Position numbers and translations under genes: made by a program
NCBI GenBank assembly: GCA_024509875.1
Contig: JAMPIV010019861.1
Coordinates: forward strand, 1-64,000
DNA: 64,000 nt
Direction: 5' to 3'
Source: Oreohelix idahoensis
Lineage: Eukaryota; Mollusca; Gastropoda; Stylommatophora; Oreohelicidae
Shown: positions 34,117-44,700 of the stretch, one piece after another
How positions within the stretch are numbered: position 1 is the stretch's first letter
Layout: each line of letters begins with the position of its first letter
Notes under the pieces: generated by a model
Seen by the model: only the letters and a program-made list of their open reading frames with translations
Told to the model about the DNA's origin: nothing
Databases searched by the model: none

Positions 34117-35678
34117 TTTCTGGTGGACCAGTTACGTGGGCTCTTATGATACATTTCTTGTCGCCAATGTGGCCTAGAAACTTACATTTCTGATGGACCA
34201 GATCTGTGGGTTTAAAAAGAACAGAGCGAGCATTTGACATTATTGTTGACATTTATGGATCCAGAAATTTACATTCCTGGTTGGCTGTTACATGTATGAT
34301 GTCTCCAGTTTTGTCGAGAAAGTTACAAGAAGGACAAGTACACATTACACTTCTGATCTGTGGGTCTAAGCTACACACGGGACAGCCGTAACACACAGCG
34401 CTAATTCTACACTTGCAAGTTTTGGCTACAACAGGACAGATATAGGTCATCAACGGTTGACCCAAATAAACAGTACGAGCATTTATATTATAATGCTACA
34501 TAAAGCATAACAAGACAAGTACTGAAGTGAACTACTAGGCATTTGCTACGTGGACCATAACTGCATAGAAGGCGGGTTCCTATTGTAAACAGTACTGCGG
34601 GTTGTTACACGTTTCATTCAACAACAGACTTTTCTAGGTCAGAGCATTCAAGCTACATTGTTGGAGGTCAAGTGTCTGTAAACAGTACGTGAAATTGTAA
34701 ACATTCAATGTGCAAGCCCTAATTTGAGAAGGTCATAGTAACTTTGGTTCGTGAATACCACTTTATGTTACAGTGGATTTGACGTTCAGTGCGCGTTTGA
34801 CATTTCGTTTCTGTGTTCGCAAGGAGCAAGAAATTTATTTTAGTTTCAGCTGTGACTGAACTTGTTCTGCAACACATTGAAATTGATTGCTATATGTTTA
34901 TGTCACTTCTACTGTTTTTGTGTATTTTTCTGCGGGTTTTTCGGTTGGTGGGTCTTACGGTAAATATGCCACTTGATCGAGGCTTACTGTAAGCGGTCTG
35001 TAGGTGCAAATTTTCTTAATTTGGAAATTTGCTAGTGACAATTGGTCGCTATTGATGTTAGCTGTGATGTAATTGTACTTAACGTTGTTTTTGTAATATT
35101 TTGTCTGTTTTTCAGTTTTGATTGTCGATTTGTTTTGTTTGTATTCTGTAGGTCTCTCCTTTCTTGTGTATTTCTCTACACATTTTTGGTTAAAACAGTG
35201 TTGCCATTTGTATTGTTTTGTATTTTTGTCTTTGTATTTTTTTTTGGTTGTACTACATTACTGTCATGCACAGTCTACATACACATACTTGGTCATGTTT
35301 TGATATTATTGATAAGGTAGACTCTTCATATAGAGTTTGTTAAATAATATTATATAAGATATTTATACAAGTTCTTTGATAAAAGACTTGTTATCTACAA
35401 AGATTGAGACAAGGTGAAATACATATTCAAGTTCTTTATAAAAAAGACTTGTGCCCATAGTGAGTGGGATATAAGGGAATTTTTTTTTCCACAGGTACTC
35501 AAGTGATTTTTTGGGTACATTATAAACAAGAGGAACATACAAAGTCTTTGTCTAAGACTAAGACAGTAAAATAAAGTGAAGTGAGTATACAAGTCTAGCA
35601 TTTCAGACTTGTCTCCCATTGAAGTGGGATAAGGTAATTTATTTAATTTTTTTCAGGTTTCTGATCTCATTAGACAGA
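34117..35678 (+). other. E3 leader, 1.56 kb untranslated
   Basis: Between the LTR and the gag start. An ACTTACATTTCTGATGGACC word near 34180 echoes the primer-binding region. The stretch from 35367 carries three ACAAG...CTTGT hairpins, two followed by CCCA...TGGG hairpins. A pyrimidine tract ending in CAG/GTTT (35649-35660) lies just before the start codon and looks like a splice acceptor, which would fit the unusual length. Open frames at 35042-35320 are T-rich and unconvincing. Confidence 0.75.
35367..35630 (+). promoter_or_regulatory. Triplicated hairpin module in E3 leader
   Basis: Hairpin 1 is 35367-35391 and hairpin 2 is 35428-35452 (both CAAGTTCTTT...AAAGACTTG). Then comes CCCA/TGGG at 35454-35468. 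Hairpin 3 is 35589-35612 (ACAAGTCT...AGACTTGT), followed by CCCA/TGGG at 35614-35629. Single copies of the pair occur in the E1 and E4 leaders at the corresponding place. Confidence 0.65.
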
Positions 35679-38600
35679 ATGTCTACATTGGATTTCTTCA
35701 TCCAGCAAGGGTTGACCCTTGGTAAGTCTGGTAAAGAATTGGAAGAATATTCATCTGCTCAATTCGCCATTGCATTAAAGTCAGAAGAAAAGAAACAAAA
35801 AGAGGAAATTAAATTGAAAGCAGAAGCTGAACTAAAGAAGCTAGAAGCTGAGAATAGAAGATTAGAACTTGAAGAAAGAAGGTATCAAAGAGAGGCTGAG
35901 GAGAGAAAAGCTCAAGCTGCTGCTGAGGAGAGGAAAGCTCAAGCTGCAGCTGATGAAAGAAAATTCCAGATGGAAATGGAAGACAAAAAAATTCAAGCTC
36001 AAGCTGCTGCAGAGGAAAAAAAACTTCAAGCTGCTGCAGAGGAAAAAAAACTTCAAGCTGCTGCTGAGGCTGAAATTAGAAAAATGGAACATGAGGAAAG
36101 AAAACAGAAGATGGAACTTGATGAAAAACTCGCAATTTTGGAGTTAGAGAAATTGAAATTGGCGAGTACGGGTGCTCAGCAAACAACTTCGAGTACGACA
36201 AAGGAGTTTGTTAGTAGGATTAAATTGCCTCATTTCAATCCTTTAAAGGATGACGTAGCAGATTATCTAGATAGATTCCAATTTTTGTGCGATACGCATA
36301 ACATAAAAAAGGAAAAATATGTTGAACAACTGATGCCATTTTTTAAAGGTGACACAGTGACTACTCTTATGACAATAGACGAACATGAGAGGACTAATTA
36401 TGATGTTGTCAGGGCAGCATTACTAAAGAAATACCAATTAAAACAAGAAGACTATCGTCTTCGTTTTAGGACAATGTTGCCAGAAAATGGAGTAGATTTC
36501 TCTGATTTTGTTACAAAGATACGTCGTACATTTACACGATGGGTTGAGTTGTCTCAGATTGAGAAAACATATGAAGGTCTAATGGACTTATTATTGCGAG
36601 ATAAGGTTTTGTCATCTGTTAATGATTCTTTTCTTGCATTCCTTCATGAGCGTAAGCCTAAAAACTTAAAAGAAATGGAGGAATACTGTTGTCAGTATGC
36701 CACAGCACATCCCCATGCTACAGTTAGCAATTCTAAAGTGAAAGAAGGGTTGCCAGCTGCTTCGGCAACACCATATGGCCCTAATTTCAAAAAAAAATTT
36801 CAGGGTGCTCAACAAAATTGGAATAGGGGAAGTAATCAAAATTACACTCAGAAGCGGAGTAATCCAACACATGATGGTTCTTCGTCTATGCAGTGGAGAC
36901 AAGATGGTAGTTCTCGTAATTTTAGTGGTAATAATTTGAGACACTTTCGCAAAGGCTATCCAAATAATAACTATTCAAATTTTCGAGGTAATCATTCTCG
37001 ACGTCAAGATTATGACGATGGTGAATTTAGAAACCGGGATTCAAACCGGAATGATGATTACAATAGGCAATATGATCACAATTACAGGGGAAATGATAGT
37101 CGAAATAATTACAGGGGAAATGATAGTCAAAATAATTACAGGGGAAATGATAATCGAGGTAGACCTAGGTTTAACAAAAAAAGACCTTACCAACAGGCAA
37201 ACTCTGCGCAACAAGAGTTTGATGGAGCCTGTAATACAGTAAATGATAGTGGTAACTCTAGGGCTATCACTGGTTGTGCTTTCGATTTTGGGAGAGCAAC
37301 TGAATGCCCCCAATGCTTAACATTGTTTGACTCATCAACTGTATCTACGCTAAGTTGTGGTCACCCTCTTCCTGCTCTACCTGCTACAGTTGCGCATGAT
37401 GGGAGAGGATCTCTCATCTTACATAAAGGTCTAATAAATGATAGGCTAGTCTCAGTACTTTTCGATTCGGGATGTACTACCGTCGGGGTTAAGGAGTCTC
37501 TGATAGATCCTTGCTGTGCCACTGGAAAAACAATCAAATGTGTTACATTTGGTGGTACTATGGAAAGCTATCCTACTGCTATTATTAGGATTGACACTCC
37601 TTTCTTCACAGGAGATGTCCATGCATGTCTTCTTCCTAATCCTATTGCGGATCTTATAATCGGTCGTATTCATGGGGTTAAGGAATGCACCCCGCAACAA
37701 ATTTCTAGTTGGGAAGAAAAAAACATTCAAACGGTCAATGCAGTGGTGACAAGAGCTCAAGCTCTTAATCCCCCAACTTCATCTGATAATAGTAATGAAG
37801 TTGATAGCCAAGACGAGCACTTGGTGATTTCCCATGACTCGTTTGTTAAACGTCAAGAAGAGGATCCTTCTTTGAAGAAATACTTCCTTCTTGCAAAGAA
37901 AGGGGATCCCAATCAAAATACGAATCACAAATCGTATATCACTATGAAGAATGGTATATTGGTACGAATGGTACAACACTCGGACAAGTCTATGCACTCG
38001 CAAATTCTTGTGCCTAAGTGTATGAGAGCCTTAATTCTTCGGCATGCACACGATTCTCAGTGTGCGGGACACATGGGTTTTTCCAGAACTAAAACTAGAG
38101 TCCTTGCGTCATTCTTTTGGCCATTCGTGAATAAAGACATCCGAATTTATTGCCGATCTTGCAAAATTTGTCAAGAGGTCAAGTCTAGGGGTCCGAGACA
38201 TGCTGCTCCTATTCAGGCTGCAGATATTCCGATTCGGCCGTTTCAGAAAATGGCTATAGACATCATTGGTCCGTTCAAAATTAAGTCAGCCAGAGGACAC
38301 CAATTTATCCTCACTTGCGTGGACATGTGCACGCGTTGGCCAGAGGCTATTCCTCTGAAGAGCATATCAACTGTCGATATCGCTGATGCTCTTTGGCTCG
38401 TATTTTCTCGTCTGGGATTCCCCGGAGAAATACTGTCGGATCACGGCACTCAGTTAATTTCGGACGTTATGTCTCAGGTAATGGCTACGCTAGACATTAA
38501 AAGGTCTCTCAGTAGTATTTATCATCCAATGTCCAATGGATTGGTAGAACGTCTTAACAGGACACTAAAGAACTTACTTGGCAAGATAACGGAGGATCAT

Positions 38601-40643
38601 CCTGAAGATTGGGACAGGGTTTTACCTGCAGTCCTCTTTGCCTATAGAGAGGTTCCCAACGAGCATACAGGGTTTTCTCCTTTCGAACTTGTCTTTGGCG
38701 CGCAACCGCGCGGGCCAATGTCCTTGTTACACGATTTGATAACTTCCGATAATATTGACGATGATACACAATCGTCATATGAATATGTTATAGCTCTTAG
38801 AGAAAAGATTATCGAATCGTGCAGGTTAGCAACTTCATCTTCCGAATTTGCGAAAGAAAAAGCTAGGCGATTTGCTAATAAGAAAAGACGCCTACGTCAA
38901 CTTTGTCCTGGAGACAAAGCATATGTCTTACTGCCCTCAAGAGAGAATAGACTTCTCATTTCTTGGAAGGGTCCATACACTATAGTCTCGAAAATTTCTG
39001 ATGTCGACTATATTGTCGATGTGGATGGAAGGCATAAAACCTTCCATATAAATATGCTAACAGAGTTTATTGAACGTCCAGACTATTTACAGCCTATTTT
39101 CCAGGCGACGGACGACTCTCCAGTTCAACATGGTCACATCTCATCCCTGTCCGTTATACAGGATGAGGAAACTATTTTTTCTGACGTGAACTTACCTCTT
39201 CCTGCGATTCCACTTACTTCAACGGAATCGTGGAGAGACGTTACAGTCTCTTCCAACTTGTCTTTTGAGGAACAACGTCAAGTATCCTCTACGTTACAAT
39301 CATATCAGGATGTCCTTACCGACATTCCTGGACACACAGATGTCATAGAACATGACATCATACTTACTGATCGTAATCCGATCAGAGTAAGACCATACCC
39401 AATACCTATTCATTTTCAAGCACAAGTCGAGAAAGAATTGGATGAAATGATTCAACTACAAATAATTGAACCATCCACTTCAGCTTATTCTTCGTCGATA
39501 GTTATTGTTCGAAAGAAAGACAATAACATACGTCTTTGCGTTGATTATCGCAAATTAAATCAAGTTACGAAGTTCGATGCTGAACCTATGCCGTTATTAG
39601 ATGATCTACTTATTAGACTTTCTAAAGCTAAATTCTTTACTAAACTAGACTTGTCGAAAGGTTATTGGCAAGTCCCACTGACGGAACACGCCAAACCTCT
39701 CACTGCTTTTTCGACACCTAGGGGTCTGTTTCAATGGAATTTTATGCCTTTCGGGCTTATGAACGCCCCAGCGACTTTCGTGCGCATGATGCGACGAATT
39801 CTATCAGATCGTGCAGATGTCATTGCATATTTAGACGACATCTGTCTTTTCAGCGATACTTGGGAAGAACACTATGTGGGTCTGAAGGAATTGCTATCTA
39901 CTCTACGTGAGCATAGTTTGACTGCTAAACCCTCTAAAGCTTTTGTTGGGTTTAGTGAAATTTCCTTCCTAGGTCATCGAGTTGGTCATGGTCTGTTGAA
40001 GACAGAGGACCAAAACATTTCAAAGATATTAAATATCTCGGTTCCGAAGACAAAAAAGCAAGTGCGTAGTCTCTTGGGATTGATACAATTCTATGGAAGA
40101 TTCATTGAGAATCTGTCCTCCATTATGGCACCACTTTCAACGTTATTGAAAAAAGGTTCTCCTAATATGGTGCGTTGGTCCCAAGAATGCCAATCTTCAT
40201 TGGATCAGGTTAAGAATTTGTTCTCATCTCATCCTATCTTAAGACTACCGACGATTGATAAGACTTTTGTCCTTCGTAGTGATGCCTCTTCCACTGGCAT
40301 TGGAGCGGCACTAATGCAGGAATATTCAGGAACTCTGCATCCTGTAATGTATATTTCTAGGAAGCTGAATGCGGCAGAAAGGAATTACTCGGTTTTGGAC
40401 CGTGAATTGTTGGCTATGGTTTGGTCCATTCTTAAGCTACAAAGGTTCCTTCTGGGCGCGCATTTCTTTATGGAAACCGACCAAAAAGCTCTTACGGCTA
40501 TGCAAAGTAAGGATTTGAAGAGCTCGAGATCTACTCGTTATGCTATTGCTCTTCAGCCTTTCCATTTCACGGTGCGAGCTATCCGTGGTTCGGATAATGT
40601 GATGGCGGACATATTGTCTAGATGCCCACATGATTCCAGTTAA
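35679..40643 (+). CDS. E3 Gag-Pol polyprotein (about 1,654 residues, intact)
   Basis: Start chosen at 35679 (MSTLDFFIQQ), matching E1 and E4; the frame is open 20 codons further up. Positions below count from that upstream Met at 35619. A Glu/Lys/Ala coiled coil with repeated EERKAQAAA units spans about 50-185. Capsid follows from 197, with a SCAN-like end at 316-366. An Asn/Arg/Gly-rich basic region spans about 380-530. CPQC...CGH is at 563-585, and the protease DSG at 616. Integrase has an HHCC finger at 809-857, D881, D941 and E977 (DD35E), then a GPF/Y domain (WKGPYTIV). Reverse transcriptase has YLDD at 1404. RNase H (RSDASSTG, Asp 1555) runs to the end. There is no chromodomain, no env, and no frameshift between gag and pol. 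All catalytic residues are present. Integrase ahead of reverse transcriptase defines the Gmr1-like group. Confidence 0.96.
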   Translation: MSTLDFFIQQGLTLGKSGKELEEYSSAQFAIALKSEEKKQKEEIKLKAEAELKKLEAENRRLELEERRYQREAEERKAQAAAEERKAQAAADERKFQMEMEDKKIQAQAAAEEKKLQAAAEEKKLQAAAEAEIRKMEHEERKQKMELDEKLAILELEKLKLASTGAQQTTSSTTKEFVSRIKLPHFNPLKDDVADYLDRFQFLCDTHNIKKEKYVEQLMPFFKGDTVTTLMTIDEHERTNYDVVRAALLKKYQLKQEDYRLRFRTMLPENGVDFSDFVTKIRRTFTRWVELSQIEKTYEGLMDLLLRDKVLSSVNDSFLAFLHERKPKNLKEMEEYCCQYATAHPHATVSNSKVKEGLPAASATPYGPNFKKKFQGAQQNWNRGSNQNYTQKRSNPTHDGSSSMQWRQDGSSRNFSGNNLRHFRKGYPNNNYSNFRGNHSRRQDYDDGEFRNRDSNRNDDYNRQYDHNYRGNDSRNNYRGNDSQNNYRGNDNRGRPRFNKKRPYQQANSAQQEFDGACNTVNDSGNSRAITGCAFDFGRATECPQCLTLFDSSTVSTLSCGHPLPALPATVAHDGRGSLILHKGLINDRLVSVLFDSGCTTVGVKESLIDPCCATGKTIKCVTFGGTMESYPTAIIRIDTPFFTGDVHACLLPNPIADLIIGRIHGVKECTPQQISSWEEKNIQTVNAVVTRAQALNPPTSSDNSNEVDSQDEHLVISHDSFVKRQEEDPSLKKYFLLAKKGDPNQNTNHKSYITMKNGILVRMVQHSDKSMHSQILVPKCMRALILRHAHDSQCAGHMGFSRTKTRVLASFFWPFVNKDIRIYCRSCKICQEVKSRGPRHAAPIQAADIPIRPFQKMAIDIIGPFKIKSARGHQFILTCVDMCTRWPEAIPLKSISTVDIADALWLVFSRLGFPGEILSDHGTQLISDVMSQVMATLDIKRSLSSIYHPMSNGLVERLNRTLKNLLGKITEDHPEDWDRVLPAVLFAYREVPNEHTGFSPFELVFGAQPRGPMSLLHDLITSDNIDDDTQSSYEYVIALREKIIESCRLATSSSEFAKEKARRFANKKRRLRQLCPGDKAYVLLPSRENRLLISWKGPYTIVSKISDVDYIVDVDGRHKTFHINMLTEFIERPDYLQPIFQATDDSPVQHGHISSLSVIQDEETIFSDVNLPLPAIPLTSTESWRDVTVSSNLSFEEQRQVSSTLQSYQDVLTDIPGHTDVIEHDIILTDRNPIRVRPYPIPIHFQAQVEKELDEMIQLQIIEPSTSAYSSSIVIVRKKDNNIRLCVDYRKLNQVTKFDAEPMPLLDDLLIRLSKAKFFTKLDLSKGYWQVPLTEHAKPLTAFSTPRGLFQWNFMPFGLMNAPATFVRMMRRILSDRADVIAYLDDICLFSDTWEEHYVGLKELLSTLREHSLTAKPSKAFVGFSEISFLGHRVGHGLLKTEDQNISKILNISVPKTKKQVRSLLGLIQFYGRFIENLSSIMAPLSTLLKKGSPNMVRWSQECQSSLDQVKNLFSSHPILRLPTIDKTFVLRSDASSTGIGAALMQEYSGTLHPVMYISRKLNAAERNYSVLDRELLAMVWSILKLQRFLLGAHFFMETDQKALTAMQSKDLKSSRSTRYAIALQPFHFTVRAIRGSDNVMADILSRCPHDSS

Positions 40644-41077
40644 ATCTTGTGTCCTAGTTTTTCCTGATATATTTTCAGACTTAGGTCTGTCCTTAATATC
40701 ATAATATGTTGTAATACAAATGTATTTGGATGATGTTTAGATAATTTAACAAATTTCATTTTGTCCATCCATCAGTGATATGTTGCTAAAATAGCATTGA
40801 CATTTGTATATTGCTATGATTATATTATTTAGTAATGTTTGATATATGATTGGTATTGCCAGCAACTTAGGTTTCTTGAATGGTATCCCTTAGTTTGTTT
40901 GGCTTAAAGGAAATATTTTCTCCTATGTTGGGAGATGATTTGTACCCTCTTCTATTGTACCTGATATTAGGTTCATTGTTTGCATGAGCACAGAAGTGAT
41001 ACTGGTGCTATCTTGCTCATGAACATATTAAAAAAAAAAAAAATTGCATTTTTTTTTTTACAGGGGGGTGGTAGTAA
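40644..41077 (+). promoter_or_regulatory. E3 3' UTR with hairpins and polypurine tract
   Basis: CATGAGCA (40983-40990) pairs perfectly with TGCTCATG (41014-41021). An A14/T11 stem with a five-base loop follows at 41030-41059, then AGGGGGGTGGTAGTAA up to the LTR. The G-rich stretch is the likely plus-strand primer site. The hairpin order is the same in E2 and E4. Confidence 0.75.
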
Positions 41078-42224
41078 TGTTGCTGTCATTTTCGACGGAG
41101 TCATCTGTCAAGTTATTTGCTTATGTTTGTATCATAAGTATAATTGTGTCTTTACCTGCGATGTCAGGTTGATTAGGGGTTGTCTTCCCTTGTTTATTCA
41201 TTCATTGTGTTTGACCTTTAGGGTCAGAGGTTGACAGTTCGGCGTAGGCCTATGGGAAGGTTTTTTAAGCGGGAGTGAGATATACTTCCGGGAAGCCGGG
41301 AGGTCCTGTTTTTCTGAAGGGACCAAGAGTCCATTGTTTTTCGGGGAGAATCTTCGAAGTAACTGCTATGGCAGTTTTCCCCAGTGAATCTCTGTGCGTC
41401 GGGATGACGACAGAATTCCTTGTGTAGTTCTGAGGATTCATTTACCAGGTAATACCGACCTTTATGCATTATTACGCTTTTCGGTGGCAGAACATGTAAA
41501 GGATTACCTAGGGTGAACAGCAGCTCACTGATCCGCCATTTCAGAACTTATATATATTTGTGCTCGAGGTAGCCATCCAAGACTGTTAGTCTTATATTGT
41601 CCAGAAATCCAGTGACGAAGATATATTGTGGGAGCCGCAGATTGGCGGAACTTCTATCTACAATAAGTATTACTGCAGGGTTGATGATAACCTATTTAAC
41701 AGAAGTACACGGCCGACGTTAGGACGAGGCCTGTGCTTCCGGCTATTATACTACAGCCTGATATGTGCAATTGGCAGGGAGTGCCAAGTTGCACCTGTGT
41801 GTCAAGGTAACTAAGGCATCTGACGCGTTTAGTCAGAGACGCCAAGGGCGACGCTACGAACTGTCATTATTGAAGAACTTTGCTATTGACCATGCACGTC
41901 TATTCTGATGTTTACCTTTTTGAATGCCAAATGTATACCTATCGATGTCAGGTCAGCATGACCTTGTTACACTGACTGTTCCTGTTGATATTATGTGTGT
42001 TCCCGTCAATAAATGTCTTGAAACATGCCTGCAGTGTCAAAGCATCCTTGATTACTGCATGTGAGAGTATGGGTTGCAGGATCTACATCTATACGAGCCT
42101 AAACACATTCGCGCCTTCATTCGCACCCACACTCAATTCATCATACGCTCGCACTACACATCTAACAACATGTATACTGTCTTGGGCCAGTGATCACCTC
42201 AACAAGAAAAAAAAGACAGTTACA
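41078..42224 (+). repeat. 3' LTR of E3
   Basis: 1,147 bases, nearly identical to 32972-34116; the length difference is a TA dinucleotide near 41551. CACCC follows at 42225. Confidence 0.95.
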
Positions 42225-43880
42225 CACCCCCGACCCACTACATTCTTGCTCGTAGATTGGATCACACGAGAGCCATAAATAAATCATTATTCTGATCAGA
42301 AGTTTAGATGGACGCGGGGGCAGGAAAACTGCAATTTAACCTAGTGTAGCGTTGTCATTATATTATGTCATGAGTAAATTCTTGAGTTACTCTGGCCAAG
42401 TTAGTGTAGGGACATACAGCTGAACAACGCACACAGCAATACACCAAAAATATCCAGATCACCACCAAGGCATAGTGGACAGTTACACCACGTTTATTAC
42501 AATAAACACAGCTCCATCGGTATCAACTTGAAAGCCATTATAGCATATGGCATAATATGTATCGTCATGTAAAGTTCTGTAGCGTCAGTAGCTAGTACAC
42601 TGTCTCTGACAGTTTTCCACATTTTTATTTAATCCATTCAAAGAAATACATACGTCCTTTCTCATGCATATATCTAGTACCCCTCACAAAAGATATTGAA
42701 CTACAGAAATTAGTATCATGTAGGAATTAATCACCAAATCATATAAATCTCAGAAGCTAAAAAAACACACGTCCACTCGCCATCAAACACACGATCGCTC
42801 TCTTACCCCTTCTCTCCCACCAGTCACCTGTCTCACGAGACCCCGCCAAGCATGGCGACTTAATGTCGCTCACCCGACTTTTCCAGTGACCCGTGTAAAA
42901 ATAAACAAATGCAGAGCCACGCTGAGCTAAAACTATATACTTCACACCTGTTATGAATTTTAATAATAACACATAGCAAGTTCGGAGGCTAAAACACACT
43001 GCATTCCAGAATCATCAAAGTAGACAGCTCGGACTGAAGGCAGGAAAGAATAGAGTTAGGATTCTGACTTTGTGGGACCGGACAAAATACGTATCGGAAC
43101 TCCCTCTGAACACTACAGCAAGGAAATTCTACCTTTTAATACGGAAACTGGACTCCTACATGACCTACTCATAAAGTCAGAGAGAGATTCCAACTAGAAA
43201 TAATACCCCTGACGCGTGTTCGAGGCATCTTTATCAAGTTGCCAAGACTATTCTACTGAGCAAGAAGTCCAATGTATGAGTGTGAAAAAAAATCGAAAAA
43301 AGGTGATTCGTCTTACGAGGACAAAAGACAAAGAAAATAGTCTACGTTACGGCCACAAGGCCTTCGTCAGGGAAAGGAGTCTAGAGTTCCCAGTTAGTTT
43401 GTGGTAAGTTGTAACATATTTTATACTTTGAATGTGACATGTTTGAACTTGCTGATGGTTATGCAGGTCCATACAAGGCTGGCAACCTCAGCATATGAAA
43501 ATGAAATTTTTATGAACCATCACAGCAAAGCGCTGGTGATTGCCTTGTGCTAGTTCTCACTGGGAGCCAATAAGAAGATTTTTACTGTTAATTCAGTTAT
43601 GGGCTTGTACAAGCTAAATTAAATTATATAATACCTCTTCACAAAAGGCGGCAGGCAGATAAAAGTTAACATTGCCAAGGTACATTCAGCAATGTTCTTG
43701 ACTTCTGAAATATCCTGTGAATACTTCCTCAAGGTAGAAGCATCATCATCCTTCTATCTGCATCTCTGTCAAGAGTAATCTTGTAAGAAGGTTGATACCT
43801 TTGAAGACCCACATTAGGTACTCGAGGTTTTGGCCACTGTTGGACTATCACTGTAGAGCAAAAGGAGGCAACCCGTTACA
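42225..43880. other. No recognisable gene
   Basis: About 1.65 kb. Open frames at 42757-42999 (minus) and 43216-43407 (plus) show no recognisable domain. The sequence GGCCACAAGGCCTTCGTCAG near 43352 is a short partial palindrome of a type often seen in dispersed repeats, but I could not assign it. Confidence 0.5.
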
Positions 43881-43909
43881 CTGACTGTCTACCACTTTTG
43901 ATCTCTCAG

Positions 43910-44260
43910 TGATGATCATGATTAATATTTTTCCTGTCAACGATAGCAGCACTATTCCTTGGTATGTTTATGCGCTGTAGCAAATCTCATTTCTTTGGTA
44001 AATTGACTATACATCTTTCTTTTAATTCTGTTGGTATTTTTTGTCTCTTACCCATGTAATGTGTATAATATCTCTGCGGAGGAGTCAATGATGTCTACTT
44101 TGATAATCGGTGCATCATTATGTTAAATCAACTTAAAAGGAATGGAAAATACAAAATGATTTGCTGTTTTATTTTTTTCTGCTGCATTGCCATCTGGGCC
44201 AGCAGCTTTTTTCCGTCTTTCAGAAGCGTTATGGCTTTCTTTACGTCTTATTTATTTGGT
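43910..44260 (-). mobile_element. LINE fragment, N-terminal reverse transcriptase region
   Basis: Minus-strand reading near 44250-44160 resembles the AIxLLKxGKAAGPDGIPAE segment at the start of LINE reverse transcriptases, with one frame change. The left end (43881-43908) carries one diverged unit of the 29-base minisatellite word found at 32136-32319. Confidence 0.5.
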
Positions 44261-44514
44261 TTTTTTGTAAGTTAACTTTAACTCTTTTCTCTCTTGCTGG
44301 GTGTATGTGTGATTTTCTTTGTGTAGCTTTTTTATAAACTTCCTCGAAATGTCCATTGGCTGTTTAGTGTTTGAACAATCCACGCGCCTAATCGGGAGAT
44401 TCCCTTGGAAGAAAAAAAAGGACAAGTCAGCAGCGCAGACTCGTTTCCGCTTTCTCTGTACTGTATCATTCATCTCCTTGAGAAAGAACTTTCGTCCTTC
44501 TTGAAACAGGGTCA

Positions 44515-44700
44515 TCATAATTTTCCTTTGAGCTCCATATGGAGCAAGGAGCCACCACTATAACTTGTCCCCTTACAGGAAGCCTGCACCAACCATTCAC
44601 ATGTTCTTGCAGCAGTGGTTTCCGTGACAATTTGTTTTACACGATGAGGTTGCCATCCCCATGCACTACCCCATATTACTCACTTTGTACGACCTTCCTG
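44515..44700. repeat. Dispersed repeat R, copy 1
   Basis: Resembles 49375-49511 continued at 60096-60135: shared TTTTCCTTTG, GGA-CCACC-TATA/TGTAGCT, GGAAGC-TGCACCA, GCAGCAGTGGTT and GTTGCCAT-CCCATGC words in the same order. This copy lacks E4 and so approximates the empty site. Nature unknown (SINE-like or LINE-derived). Confidence 0.55.

Larger units (their letters stand above)
32972..42224 (+). mobile_element. E3: complete, apparently intact Gmr1-like LTR retrotransposon
   Basis: A 9.25 kb plus-strand element. LTRs at 32972-34116 and 41078-42224 start TGTTGCTGTC and end GTTACA. They differ by only about three substitutions and one two-base indel by eye. A 5-base duplication CACCC flanks it (32967-32971 and 42225-42229). 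It has a leader, one uninterrupted gag-pol frame, a 3' UTR with hairpins and a G-rich polypurine tract. No env. The near-identical LTRs and intact frame indicate a recent, possibly still mobile, insertion. Confidence 0.96.

Noticed and set aside
35619..35678. Gag start at the first ATG of the E3 frame (35619)
   Set aside because: The upstream 20 codons cover the last hairpin and the pyrimidine tract; E1 and E4 begin at the position equivalent to 35679 (MSTLD).
40644..41077. env gene in E3
   Set aside because: Only about 430 bases lie between pol and the LTR, with no membrane-protein frame.
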